From Syngnathus acus (taxonomy: Eukaryota; Chordata; Actinopteri; Syngnathiformes; Syngnathidae), in contig NC_051088.1 of assembly GCF_901709675.1 (NCBI RefSeq), positions 1,490,001 to 1,554,000 of the forward strand: DNA of 64,000 nucleotides, in the 5' to 3' direction. Numbering within the stretch: position 1 is the first letter of the stretch; every line of letters begins with the position of its first letter. Shown here in pieces: positions 40,710 through 51,896 of this stretch. Under the pieces are notes generated by a model. It did no database searches. It was not told the DNA's origin and saw nothing but the letters and a program-made list of their open reading frames with translations. The translations under genes and the position numbers were made by a program.

Positions 40710-42637
40710 TTATTAAGAAAATCATTCATTCAATAATAATCCCACTAACACACATTTTCTCCTTATCTTTAAAATTTGGCATTGTACCCCAAGAACTAAA
40801 AATTGCTAAAGTCATTCCTATTTTCAAAGCTGGTGAGACAAATTAATATGGTAATTTCGGCCTATATCAATTCTTCCATGCTTCTCCAAGATTCTAGAAA
40901 AATTGGTTTATTCAAGATTGGCAAAGCACCTCGAAACAAACAATATTCTCTACAAGCATCAATACGGTTTCCGCAAAACGTTTTCCACTGAGCATGCACT
41001 GCTTCAGCTAGTCAACCATATCGCAACAGCTCTTGACAATAAGAAATTCGCTCTTGGTGACTTTCTAGATCTAAGCAAAGCGTTTGATACTGTCGACCAT
41101 AAGATCCTTATCGCTAAGCTAGAGAGATATGGAGTGAACGATTCTGCCCTGAAATGGTTCACAAACTATCTCGCCAACAGAGAACAATATGTGTATATAA
41201 ATGGTTGTTCTTCCAACAGATCTAAAATACAATTTGGGGTCCCACAGGGCTCAATATTGGGTCCTCTATTATTTTTGGTGGACATAAACGATTTCTCCAT
41301 GTCTTGTTCAAATTTTCTCCCTCTGTTATTTGCGGACGATACCAACCTCATTGCCACCCACGAAGATTTTAATTCCCTTATTGCAAGTGTGAATGCTGAG
41401 TTGTCCGCTGTTACTAAATGGTTCAAAACAAATAACTTGACACTCAATATAAAAAAATGTAACTTCATGCTCTTCTGCAATATAAATAAATCTTACCCCA
41501 AAGAACAGACCAAAATTTACATAAACAATAACAAAATCCATCAAGTTACTAGCACCAAACTCCTAGGAGTTATAGTTGATGAACACTTAAACTGGTCTGA
41601 ACATATTGATTTGGTTTGCAAAAGATCTATGAAAATGCTAGGTATTTCACGAAAGGTTTGTCCCTTGGTCCATGCTTCTGCTCATCTCACTCTGTATTAT
41701 AGCTTCCTGTTTCCTTTACTCAATTACTGCAACATAGTCTGGGCAGCCACATATCCAACATACCTCAACAAATTACTCATCATACAAAAGAAGTTCCTAA
41801 GAATGATCTCATTTTCAAATAGATATAAACCATCTGTTTAGATATTATTCACTACTGTCAATCGATAAAGTAAATATTCATCAAACCTGTCTACTCATCC
41901 ATAAATACATACGTATATAGGAAACACTGTCTTCCAGCCACTTTTCATAATTTCTTCACATTTGTATCTGACTTTCATTCTTATCCAACAAGACAGAGGG
42001 ACAATCTCCACCCACCTTCCTGTCGAACATCACGCCATCAATATAATATCCACTTTAGAGGGCCCTCACTTTGGAATGAGCTACCAATCCATATCCGATC
42101 CATATCTTCACAGGCTGCTTTTAAAAAGCACCTGAAACGCCACCTTCTCCACTCATGATCCTACCAGTCCATATTTACTCCACTGCACTCAGCTGATCCA
42201 TACTAAGAACATCAACTTAAACCACAATTTATACTCTGATTCTTCCTTGTTTTGTTATTTTCTGTTTGCAGTTTTTCTGTTCCCTTTTAGCTATTCCTAC
42301 CTGGTGTCTCTTTGATTGCTTCAACATCGCTAAGGGTATATTTTGTCCCGCTTGTTTCTTATTTTGTATAGTGTATGTATGTATACAAACACATTTGTAT
42401 ATATGCATATATAAATATGATGAATTAATATTTAGCTTGTTATGCTTTTGTTTATTTACCTATATTTTTCAAACACTTGAGTGACATTTGACTACACAGC
42501 ACTTTGTTTGTTTTGCACTTTGTTTGTATACATAACAGGAGTGGAGCTTTCTACAAGCCCTAGGCTTCGTCTCCCTCGCACTGTTATTGCTGTAATAATA
42601 TGTGCTAAACAATAAACCAAACCAAACCAAACCAAAG

Positions 42638-44802
42638 AACAATGCTGAAGTGACACATTTTGATGATGAGACAAGCCCCGGAGGAGCCAAGTTTAGCTTG
42701 GGAGAGGGAGAATTTGCTGAATATGTATGTCCATGTGCATTTGTAGTCCATTTTTTCTAAATCAAATCTCTTGTCTGCCATTTATTGATAATGATGATGT
42801 AAGATACATTGAAAATTATTTAAAAAAATGTTCTGGAATCATAGTTTATTTATCTAAACCAGCTACTGGGGTCGCATGTCTGTTGTGTATTTTTGGTGGC
42901 TGTCACAAGCCCGTGGCAATGCTGAAAGTTGTGTTAGAAAGGACATCCAGCACACTGTCAGAGCCAAATTTACAAATCACAACAACTGTCAACAGTGCTG
43001 TCTACCTTTAGGGTTGTGCTGGAAATTGGGTGAGCGCAAAGAAGAGAGGGCATCCTCCATTGAAGGAAACAAGACGGACAGCAAAGAGGAATGTTGCAAG
43101 TGTTGGACAAAGTTGTAACGTACATTGTAGGCACAATGACAGGCAAAGGTATAATGCATAAGGGTAGAAATTTGGTGTGTGCAGAAAATCAGATAGAAGC
43201 GCAGCAAGGCTAAAGACATTCGTCTGGATAGGGACAAAAATGGCATAAAGCAAACTATTTTTGCTGCACCAACCAAGAAATTGAATAAATAGGGCTTAGC
43301 TAGCAAACATTTATGACTTGGAAATTAGGGACTACACACTGCAGGTTGCTTCAAGAGGCAAGGCACTCCTCTGACATGACTTTGGGGGAAGTGGGTTTGC
43401 CCCCCCACTCTAAAAAAAACCCAGGCATAAGGGGTGATTCTGAAGGAAGCCTGAGCATATTACTGAGGTGACACAAGACTCAGACAGCATGAGGACTGTG
43501 AAGCTCAGATGTTGTACAATTGATATTGCAATATATTGTTGCGCCATCTGTTGCAATAAATAATTGATACATTGACAGCAAATACTGATATTTTATGACA
43601 ACACACTAATGCAACTCACATAGATAGATTCAACCCGTTGTTACTGTCACTACTTAATCTCTCCTGTTCTGTATGTGAGGTAGGTGGAAGTGGCCAGCGA
43701 AGAACGCATGCAAAGACACACCTACAGTGTTTGCCTCAAAAGTGTGGAGACGCTTCAGCTTTTATGAAACGGATGACAGAAAAACAGACTAACAAAGAAA
43801 AAGACTATACAATCTGCAATAACTGTTTTCTAAAGTGTAACAGCAACACTACGAATCTACAAAGCCACCTCGTTCACTATTACTGTGAACTGTACAAAGG
43901 CAGTGTTGGGCCAATTACTTCCATAATGGTTTGTACTAAGTTCATTTTGTCTTCACTTATAATTAGTTGACTGGTTCTTTTATCACAGACAATTTCTGTT
44001 ACAGTTAGTAGTTACCCCTCCAAGAAGTAAGTGAATTAGTATTTGAATTACTCCATCATAAATGTAACTAGTTACTAGGAAAAGTAATTATTGCATTAAA
44101 AAACATTGAATTATGTAAAAGAATTCAGATTTTTGAGCAGGTGGCAATACAGTTACATAGAGTAGAACAACATAAACCAGTACTTCAATTAACTTGATAA
44201 TAATTGAACAGCTATATAAATAAGTATTAAAAAAATAATGAATGTCACACAACTTTCAGATCATTGTTCACATCGGCCGGACGTGCACACTGCACACTTT
44301 TCCATTTTTTTATGGCAGAACTCTTCTGATGAGAAAAAAAAAAGTTAAAGCACGGAGTGGCCAACAATTTGCAATATAATTCGCGATATATTTAATGGAA
44401 ACAATGTTGTCTCTTTGTACAGTCCAAGAGCTGAAACAAATGGAGGAAAGAGTACAAACATACCAGGTATTCCAAGTTCCTCATTCAAAGTCCTCCAAGC
44501 ATGCTCCCATTTTGTTTTGTCCCGGTAAAGGTACAAAGAAGTATTCTACAGCTAGGGATGAGCACGGATGGCAACGATGATCATTTCCTTCATTTTATTC
44601 TCATTTCCCCAAACAAAAGGCCAGCCAATGCAATGCACAGAATGTCACGTGACACATTCCCGAGGCTGATTAGCTGACGCGAGGTGTAGCGAGTCAAGTT
44701 AGTCTAGGGAGAGGAAAATGCATTTTTGCACTGCGTGTCGCCACTTCCCAAGACCAAAACGCCACAAAGGCCAAATTTTGGGCATTAAATAAATGCACAA
44801 AT
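42638..44802. other. Intron stretch with small transposon fragments
   Basis: 42,646-42,720 has an exon-like plus-strand frame (see findings). 42,930-43,030 resembles the 3' end of an RTE-type LINE (GGACATCCAGC..). 43,730-43,905 encodes a decayed BED finger (CNNCFLKCNSNTTNLQSHLV) of a hAT transposase, followed at 43,910-44,100 by GTTACTAG-type MITE sequence. The minus strand at 44,420-44,545 has DKTKWEHAWRTLNEELGIPG, which looks like a MADF/Myb-SANT piece. The rest shows nothing. Confidence 0.5.
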
Positions 44803-44945
44803 TAATAATAATAATTCATTAAATTTGTATAGCGCTTTTCAAAAACCCAAAGACGCTTACAGGGAACAAGGCAAAAGACATACATGGGGGAGGGGGAGGG
44901 GGACGGGGAAGAAACAATCGGATAAAATTAAGAAGAGGAAACCAG

Positions 44946-46548
44946 TTATGGGTAGGGGAGGTCATGAGCTTGAGAGAAGAGGTACGTTTTTAGACGGGAC
45001 TTAAATATGGGGAGTGTGGGTGAGTCACAGACAGACTGAGGGAGAGAGTTCCAGAGTCGGGGTGATGTGCAGGAGAAGGCTCTGTCACCGAAGGATTTGA
45101 GTTTAGATTTTGGGACTGTCAGACAGGAAGTATTGGAGGGTCGGAGGGGACGGTTGGGGCAGTAGGGGACAAGGAGGTCGGATAGGTAAGTGGGAGCCAG
45201 GTGGTGAAGGGGTTTGAAGGTGAGGAGGAGTATCTTGAAGATGATACGCTCCTTAATGGGGAGCCAGTGAAGAGAGTGGAGAACAGGAGTGATGTGTTCA
45301 CGGGACCGGGTGTGGGTAAGGAGGCGGGCAGCAGAGTTTTGGACTAGTTGAAGTCTATGGAGTGAGTGAGCAGTGATTCCAGTGAGAAGGGAGTTGCAGT
45401 AGTCAAGCCGGGATGAGATGAAGGCATGGATGAGGGATTCAGCGGCAGGGAGATAGAGGCAGTGCCGGATTTTGGCGATGCGTCGGAGGTGGAAGTAGGA
45501 GCTCTTGACAACTGAGCTAACATGAGGGTGGAAGGACAGTGTGGGGTCAAAAATAACACCAAGGTTGCGTGCCAGAGGGGAGGGAGTGACGTTTGAGGAG
45601 TCAATGGTGAGTGTGATGGATCCAGTTTTATTAAGGGAGGATTTAGTGCCTATGAGTAGGAGCTCTGTTTTGTCACTGTTGAGTTTGAGAAAGTTGTGGG
45701 TCAGCCATGTTTTTATTGTAGGGATGCAGGTTTCAAAGTGGGTGAGGGAAGGGTTACGGGTTGGTGTGGTACGTATATAGATCTGGGTGTCATCAGCGTA
45801 GCAGTGGAAGTCCAGATTGAGTTTGCGGATGACAGTACCAAGGGGAAAGAGGTAACAGATGAATATGAGGGGGCCAAGAACTGAGCCTTGGGGGACCCCT
45901 TGTGTAACTGGGGAGAGGATGGATGTGTGACCGGAGAGAGAGATGAACTGGTTTCTGTTGGTGAGATAGGAGGTGAGCCAGTCGAGTGCAGTGCCCTCAA
46001 CACCTAGTTGGCGCAGCCTTTGGTGGAGGATGGAATGGTTCACAGTGTCAAAGGCTGCGCTAAGGTCAAGTAGTAGTAGGATGTTGAGGGCACCAGAGTC
46101 TGCAGAAATGAGGAGATCGTTGGTGACTTTAACAAGAGCTGTTTCGGTGCTGTGAAGTGGGCGGAATCCGGACTGGAAGGGTTCATAGAGGTTGTTGGAC
46201 TGGAGATGGGTGTGGAGTTGGGCGGAGACAATGCGTTCAAGGGTTTTGGAAAGGAATGAAAGGTTGGAGATGGGACGGTAGTTGGAGAGGTTGAGTGGGT
46301 CCAAGGTGGGCTTTTTGAGGATGGGGGTGATGGCTGCAAATTTATAGACAGTGGGAAAGTGGCCAAGGGATAGAGACTGATTAAAAAGGGTGGTGAGGTG
46401 AGGGAGGAGGACAGGGAGGCAGGCCTTAGTTAAGGTCGTTGGAAGAGGGTCGAGAGAGCAGGTGGTTGTCTTGGATGCGGTAATGATGTCTAGGATGGTG
46501 GAGGAGTCGACAAGGGAGAAGGCAGTGAGAGAGGGGAAGGGCGGGAGG
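44946..46548 (-). pseudogene. L2 reverse transcriptase portion
   Basis: After the frameshift the frame is open through TTTCSLDPLPTTLTKACLPV, LSNYRPISNLSFLSKTLERI, LLLLDLSAAFDTVNHSILHQ, QGVPQGSVLGPLIF and the catalytic box HCYADDTQIYI. The C-terminus reads ARLLTHTRSREHITPVLHSL, LHWLPIKERIIFKILLLTFK, SPRLWNSLPQSVCDSPTLPI and FKSRLKTYLFSQAHD. All catalytic residues are present; only the single frameshift disables the copy. Confidence 0.9.
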
Positions 46549-48309
46549 TCAGGAAGGGGGGGCAGGGGAGGTGGGGGAGGAGGAGTTATTGATGGTGTCG
46601 GTCAGAGAACTGTTGATTTGGGCGATTTTATTGTTAAAGTTGACAAGGAAGGAGTTACAGAGGGCGGGTGAGGAGGGTGGCTTGGTGGCCGGTGGCTGGA
46701 GCAATTTGTTGACGGTGGAGAACAGTATGCGGGGGTTCCGGTTGGTGTTATTAATGAGAGATGAGAAGTAAGCAGATTTGGCAGCAAGAAGAGCATCACG
46801 ATAGGAGGAGATGTGTTGTTTGAAGGTTTCGGCATGGACGGTGAGGCGGGTTCTTTTGTAGAGGCATTCGAGTTGACGGCCAGTTTGTTTCATGGAGCGG
46901 AGTTCCGGGGTGTACCAAGGGGCAGAGTTAGTGAATGTAACAGAGGAAGTTTTCCAGGGGGCTAGGGAATCAAGGGAGTCAGAAAGGATGTTGTCGAGCA
47001 TGGTGGCAAGGTCATCAGGGGAGGAAGAAGTGGGGTCAGAGGGAAGGGCAGAGGATAAGAGCTGGCAAAGCGTGATTGGGTTTACAGTCTTGATGTTGCG
47101 GTAGGAGATGGTGCGTTTTGTGGAATTATGAGGCGAGGGTAGAGGGGCGGAGAAGAGGATGCAGAGATGATCTGACAGTGGAAAGGTGAGAGGACGGGGG
47201 TTGGATGTGAGTGGAAAGGAGGAGCATACTATATCCAGGGTGTGGCCTTTGGTGTGGGTGGGGAAGTTGATGTGCTGGGTGAGATGAAAGCAGTCCAGAA
47301 GGGAGATGAAGTCAGACGTCAGTGGAGCAGTTGGCTGGTCGATGTGGATGTTGAAGTCACCGATGAGTAGGAGGCGAGAGTAGACTGCGGATACGATGGT
47401 GAGGAGTTCAGAGAGTTCAGAAAGAAAAGACGGATGTGACTTTGGGGGGCGGTAGATAAGAACAGCAGTAGTAGAGTTGGGGAGGGAAAAAGCGAGATAT
47501 TCAAAGGATGAAATAGATGGGAGGTTGAGGTCCAATTCAGTGATGGGTAGGGACCGCTTATGGAGGACAGCAATACCACCTCCTCGCCCAGAGAGGCGGG
47601 GTTTGGCGATGTAGCTGTAGTTGGACAGAGTGGCTTGGTTGAGAGTAAAATAGTCCAGGGGGTGTTGCCATGTTTCACAGAGAAGGAGCAGATCCAAATT
47701 ATTGTCCAATAGTAGTTCGAAAATAACTAGTGATTTGTTGGAGAGGGAGCGACAGTTCAGCAGCGCGAGGGAGATGGATGAAGGAGCGGGGGTGGGGGAG
47801 CGGAGATTGTTGAGGTTGACAATACGGGACGTGGTGGTGATGGGGGGGCGAGAGGTAGTCCAGAAAGAGGGGATGGGTGAGCCATCAGGGAAATGTCGGT
47901 TAAAAGATAGTCCGGAGCTACGGTGGATGTAGCGGCGACGGCGGAGGATCCCAGCCTTGCTGGCAGCTGAGGCAGCAGCAGCAGGGAGACGTTGATTATT
48001 GTTGAGATGATGAAGATCAGCAGCAGTGTAGACAAATGAACGAGAAGTTGGTGGAATGGAAGCCCAGAGTAGCAGAAGTGATAATTCATGGAGGAGATGA
48101 GACGTGACAGCAGCTGGGAATAATCCAGATAAAATGGTAGAAATGGCTAGTAGTTGGTTAGCTAGAAGTTGGTAGGCAGTGAAATGCATGGAAGCAGCAG
48201 TGGACCGAGTCGTGATGTTGGTGGAGTGGGTGGTGGTGTTGGTCAATCCCGACTGTACCCGTGCAAACGGCACGCCCCAGTGTGTCATGGCGGCACACAG
48301 CCGAGCCAC
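46549..48309 (-). pseudogene. L2 endonuclease portion, 586 codons
   Basis: Endonuclease motifs: LLNCRSLSNKSLVIFEL, LLLLCETWQHPLD, RGGGIAVLHKRSLP, LLLIGDFNIHIDQPTAPL, THTKGHTLDIVCSS, and LSDHLCILFSAP. A linker with APWYTPELRSMKQTGRQLEC follows, and the frame ends in a proline/serine-rich run at 46,549. The stop arises from a frameshift in a C-rich tract near 46,555-46,600. The upstream start MARLCAAMTHWGVPF may not be the true one. Confidence 0.88.
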
Positions 48310-48716
48310 GACCGGCGAGCTCGCAGCGGGCGGGTGCTCCCCCCGAGGACGCTGGCCAAGTGGCCAGAAAGATGGGTTGAAGCCGTTTGCCGAGCCAAGA
48401 GCAAGCAGCTACAGGCTCAGAGCCGGGAGGTAGGAGGGTCCGGTGGTGGGTTGGCTAGCTGGCTAGCGTAGCTCGTAGTCATTGGGAGCGGGAACAGAGA
48501 GGTGCGAGCAGAGCTCCAGAGATACGCGGTGGGCAGGTGAAAAGGCGAGAAAAAGAAAAGAAAAAACGGGCACACTTAAAACGGGAAACACAAAACAGAC
48601 AGGGGACAAACAAATAGCGGACACGGTTCGGGGTAGAAGCGGCAGTCAACAATCCAGACGCCAGCGTTGCTCTAACCCGGAAGACAAGAAAAGGGGGCGT
48701 GGCTGAGTTGAGTTGT

Positions 48717-50046
48717 TGCAGGCAATGATTTGAAATTAACATTTTCCTTTTGATGGGTAACCCTAACCCTAATCCACATCATGATGTATGGTTAAACATT
48801 TCTGACAATATATCGCGAATATTGTAGATATCGTGATATTGTTGTATCGTGGGCCACAAATCATCACAATATTGAATCGGGAGTTACCTGTATTATCCCA
48901 CCCCTAGTTGTACTGGTGTGAGATTGAGAGTATTGTATTTCTAGAAGGGAAAGAGTGTTGATTGGAGCAAATCTCAAGAGCATGTTCATAAAGGGAACAT
49001 AGGTGACAAGGAAGTAAAGGGCAGGTTTGGTGTTTAAAAAAAGTAATTTGAAAAGACAGATCCTGGTAGATAGATTAAAAAAAAGAAAATGAACACTTAC
49101 GTCTAAAAGACAATGATAAAGGGTGACATACAAGCTATAAATGCAATGTATTACCATTTTATATTGGGCTTATCGTCAATGCTGCATTTATATTCCCTAA
49201 GCTTTAGCAACCCTGTCATGTGCTCCACCTTGAATTTCCATGACGCTGTGGTGAAAACCTATTTCCAAAAAAGAAGACATTCCCATTCCTTTATTTCTCC
49301 CAAAGAACACAAGGTGACACTATGTGGAGGCAGGTGTACACAGAAATATATCATTATTGTGTTTAGTGATTCTGGATGGATTCAAAATGACTTTGCAGAC
49401 GAGTGGAAAGCGACTGGGATTTATGTTTGTAGGCTAACAACAGCATTTGAGCTAACAACAGCGCTGCGATATTTTCTAGCCAAAACATGCATCGGGTTGA
49501 CTTTTTGATGAATTCAAAAGGTCTATGCGGATGATGGCAAAGCAACTAGGCCTCATATTTGTTGAATAAAGCATTCTAGCAAAAAACAATTCATCCAGTG
49601 CGGATGGTTGTTCGTCTCCCTGTGCCCTGCCATTGTCTGGCAACCAGTTCAGGGTGTCCCCGTCCACTCCCCGATGAGTGCTGGGATAAGCTCCAGCACG
49701 CCAACGACCCTCATGGATTAAAGCGGTACGGAAAATGGATAGAAATTGCTTGCCATGGAGCAAAGACAAAAGGCGAGACCATTGATTTTTAAGGGATTCA
49801 AATATGCAGAGGACCACATATGTAGCATGCGATTTAACCATAATTGCATTTTTGAAAATAAATATCTTCACATAGCATCCAAAAATGCATCACTAAAATA
49901 AACGGAGTGATACCAGGAATGTGTCAGACTTCTGTACTGTGCTATACGCACTAATTAGCCAGTCTGTGTTTGAGGGACCTGGCTTAGCAAAAGGTTTATA
50001 ATTGCACTCCACTAAGGAGAAATAATCATCAAGGAGACACTGATAC
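48717..50046. other. Intron stretch with a SINE fragment
   Basis: 48,790-48,910 is hAT-like end sequence (ATATCGCGAATATTGTAGAT, TTATCCCACCCCTAG). 49,602-49,745 is a 5'-truncated copy of the (GATG)n SINE (GTTCAGGGTGTCC, AAGCTCCAGCACGCC, GAAAATGGATAG). Two adjacent GCTAACAACAGC phrases lie at about 49,435-49,465. Nothing else recognised. Confidence 0.6.
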
Positions 50047-50149
50047 CATTGTTGAGTTCCTCATTGAGTTTTTCCACTTCCTCCTTTAGCGACACACTGC
50101 TGTTCCGCAGCGAGTCAGCCATTTGGCTGAAGTTCTGCTCCCCGATGTT
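50047..50149 (-). CDS. lama5: lama5 coiled-coil exon
   Basis: The exon is 103 bases, phase 0 to phase 1, acceptor TTGTAG, donor GTATCA. It encodes NIGEQNFSQMADSLRNSSVS then LKEEVEKLNEELNN. One N-glycosylation sequon (NSS) matches the LLANST position in mammals. It is followed by the 16.3-kb intron that holds two LINEs, a gene-capturing transposon and several MITEs. Confidence 0.88.
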
Positions 50150-50215
50150 CTACAAGAACACAACGTTTACAAAGCCAGAAGGAAGCAAAGCAACAAGTCA
50201 ACAGATGACCTTCAC

Positions 50216-50345
50216 CTCAAGTGTCTTGCTTGCGGCTTCATCTGCCTCCTCCGCCGTCCTCTCGGCCGCTTTGATGCCATTGATTATATTGTTGTAGGCC
50301 TTGGTCATGTCAACCAAACCCTCGCTCTTTGTTTTCTCCACAAAC
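50216..50345 (-). CDS. lama5: lama5 coiled-coil exon
   Basis: The exon is 130 bases, phase 2 to phase 0, acceptor ATTAG, donor GTGAAG. It encodes FVEKTKSEGLVDMTKAYNNI followed by INGIKAAERTAEEADEAASK. It aligns with the alpha-5 stretch containing [20 protein letters not shown]. It is too short to be an obvious single reading frame and was found by joining neighbouring exons in phase. Confidence 0.9.
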
Positions 50346-50416
50346 CTAATAAGACACCAATTTGAAGGCCCGCATACGTCGTTTTTTCCATGTTGTCATT
50401 GGGCAGGAGAATTTAC

Positions 50417-50568
50417 TTGGACAGGTTTGCAGCCAAAGCGTGGAACATATTAGCATGGCGCTCAGATTCCTCCACCAGTATCTTTGAATCGGCCCAAATG
50501 AAGCCCTGCACCTTCTTGGACAATGGTGTCCTGGCACCGTCGAGCTGTGCTGACAAACGCTCATAATC
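50417..50568 (-). CDS. lama5: lama5 coiled-coil exon (LDGARTP block)
   Basis: The exon is 152 bases, phase 0 to phase 2, acceptor CCACAG, donor GTAAAT. It encodes DYERLSAQLDGARTPLSKKV and ends HALAANLS plus a split lysine codon. The block ERLSAQLDGARTPL is nearly identical to ELERLAASLDGARTPL of mammalian alpha-5 and is one of the best paralogue-specific matches in the window. The intron that follows is 71 bp. Confidence 0.93.
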
Positions 50569-50727
50569 CTGTGGAAAAACACAATTCATGATGTGTGTGT
50601 GTGTGTTACAAACAAGCATACAAAATTAGTGTCAAAATTTGTGAAAAAATGATACCACAAAAATTTAACCATTGCATGCTGAGGGAGGTCTATTTATATA
50701 GCAGTCTATGTATAAGTGTACATACAC

Positions 50728-51110
50728 TTACATCTCGATTTTACGTGGACTTTGGGATCCAGAATTTGGGAAGCGCGTTAACCCCGAAAGCACGTTGTAT
50801 AGAAAGTCTTGTTTTTTGAAATCATCAAAGTCTGTTGACATTTTATTAAAAGAATAAAGCATGGAGAATAAAGCAGCCGCTTATTCTAATACTGTGTACA
50901 GCCATGCTCTTTGATTTGTGAGTGACTGTGTGGCTGAGGTGCTTCCACAAACTTCCGCTTTTCCGAATGAAAAACAATCCTAACTATTCATAACACTGTA
51001 ATAAAGCAGTCATAAGGATCAAACAGCTCAACTCATTATCTAACGGCTTTAAATTGGTCACGGAAATTCATCGAATCACTAGCGCTAAGGTTTACGCGCT
51101 AGTCATTTAG
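50728..51110. repeat. Intron repeat shared with 31.0 kb, copy 2
   Basis: Homologous by eye to 30,955-31,205 (CAGCCGCTTATTCTAATACT, ATAACACTGTAATAAAGCAG, TCATAAGGATCAAACAGC); its continuation after the SINE at 51,525-51,625 matches 33,461-33,520. Both copies lie in lama5 introns near exon borders. Element class unknown. Confidence 0.75.
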
Positions 51111-51129
51111 CTTCATATAGTCCTTATAT

Positions 51130-51500
51130 CGGCGGCTCGGTGGCGCACTGGGTAGCACGTCCGCCTCACAGTTAGGAGGGTGCGGGTTCGATTCCACCTC
51201 CGGCCCTCCCTGTGTGGAGTTTGCATGTTCTCCCCGGGCCCACGTGGGTTTTCTCCGGGCACTCCGGTTTCCTCCCACATCCCAAAAACATGCTTGGTAG
51301 GCCGATTGAAGACTCCAAATTGTCCCTAGGTGTGAGTGCGAGTGCAAATGGTTGTTTGTCTCTGTGTGCCCTGCGATCGGCTGGCAACCGGTTCAGGGTG
51401 TCCCCCGCCTACTGCCCGTTGACGGCTGGGATAGGCTCCAGCACTCCCGCGACCCCCGTGGGGACTAAGCGGTTCAGAAAATGGATGGATGGATGGATGG
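51130..51500 (+). mobile_element. tRNA-derived SINE with (GATG)n tail, full length
   Basis: Head GGCGGCTCGGTGGCGCACTG with B-box GGGTTCGATTCCACC, body as in other copies, tail GGATGGATGGATGGATGG. Target duplication ATAGTCCTTATAT (51,117-51,129 and 51,501-51,513) is perfect. It is the best preserved copy and lies antisense to lama5. Confidence 0.94.
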
Positions 51501-51701
51501 ATAGTCCTTATATACATCCATTTAAAATACAACTTGAAAATGTATTTATGACAAAAAAATTGGGGTCCATGACCAAACCGTATTAGACAGAAAGTCGCGT
51601 AGGATCGAAATGAGTAAAGTCCAGATTTAGGTGGATTGACAGTTTCACCGTGGACTAGGTGCATTTTTCCAGTCGCGGCAAATCTGGGTATGTGTGCACA
51701 C

Positions 51702-51818
51702 CTCTTTGGAGTCATGTAGCATGGAGAGCAGCTCGTTGACTTGAGCCACACGGTCTTCCGCTATGTGCAGTTGCTCGTCTACCTCCTTGCGTTTGGACAT
51801 CAGCTCGTCCACTTGCCT
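51702..51818 (-). CDS. lama5: lama5 coiled-coil exon
   Basis: The exon is 117 bases, exactly 39 codons in phase 0 at both ends. Acceptor is CTCAG and donor is the less usual GTGTGC. It encodes RQVDELMSKRKEVDEQLHIA and VNELLSMLHDSKE, a heptad-like helix that continues the trimer coiled coil. The downstream intron (about 1.1 kb) has gained a full SINE. Confidence 0.9.
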
Positions 51819-51896
51819 CTGAGACAACACAAGGTGATGTGATGATCATGGCTCCTCACCCTTTTCCTCTTCGACAATCACTCCGCCAACACTCAC

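Larger units (their letters stand above)
37405..42157 (+). pseudogene. ORF2 of the split LINE (endonuclease-reverse transcriptase)
   Basis: Coding pieces: 37,405-37,850 and 37,853-38,496 (endonuclease, one frameshift near 37,850), 40,227-40,615 (linker, KKYKNTFTVLLRKTKQTYYA; joins directly to [10 protein letters not shown] before the Rex1 insertion), and 40,710-41,841 (reverse transcriptase and C-terminus), with decayed codons to about 42,157. A stop at 40,844 and a frameshift near 40,900 interrupt the last piece. The catalytic FADD box is preserved at 41,329. The copy is inactive. Confidence 0.87.
34700..42637 (+). mobile_element. CR1/L2-group LINE with ORF1 and ORF2, split three times
   Basis: One LINE copy runs from an ORF1 piece (34,710) to a 3' tail of AACCAAACCAAACCAAAC at about 42,637. 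Removing three insertions restores continuity: a pogo-like element (35,307-37,404), a Rex1 LINE (38,508-40,215, target duplication ATAGAAATATA) and a Rex1 3' stub (about 40,616-40,709). ORF2 endonuclease motifs (FNVRSISKN, LTETWM, LLGDYNTN, VSDHLPVF) and reverse transcriptase motifs (LSKAFDTVDHKILIAKLERY, GVPQGSILGPLLF, LFADDTNLIA) are recognisable. Confidence 0.9.
44803..48716 (-). mobile_element. L2-type LINE, nearly full length
   Basis: The 3' end on the minus strand reads GAAAAGCGCTATACAAATTT followed by AATGAATTATTATTATTAAT, the standard fish L2 ending. The 5' side reaches about 48,716. It lies antisense to nothing but in the same orientation as lama5, so its frames could be read into the lama5 pre-mRNA. 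One frameshift separates its two open portions. Confidence 0.92.

Noticed and set aside
47757-48471. Plus- and minus-strand frames near the 5' end of the L2
   Set aside because: They overlap the L2 endonuclease frame and are compositional shadows.
48756-48775. Interstitial telomere-like CCCTAACCCTAA
   Set aside because: Only about two repeat units are present, which is expected by chance.
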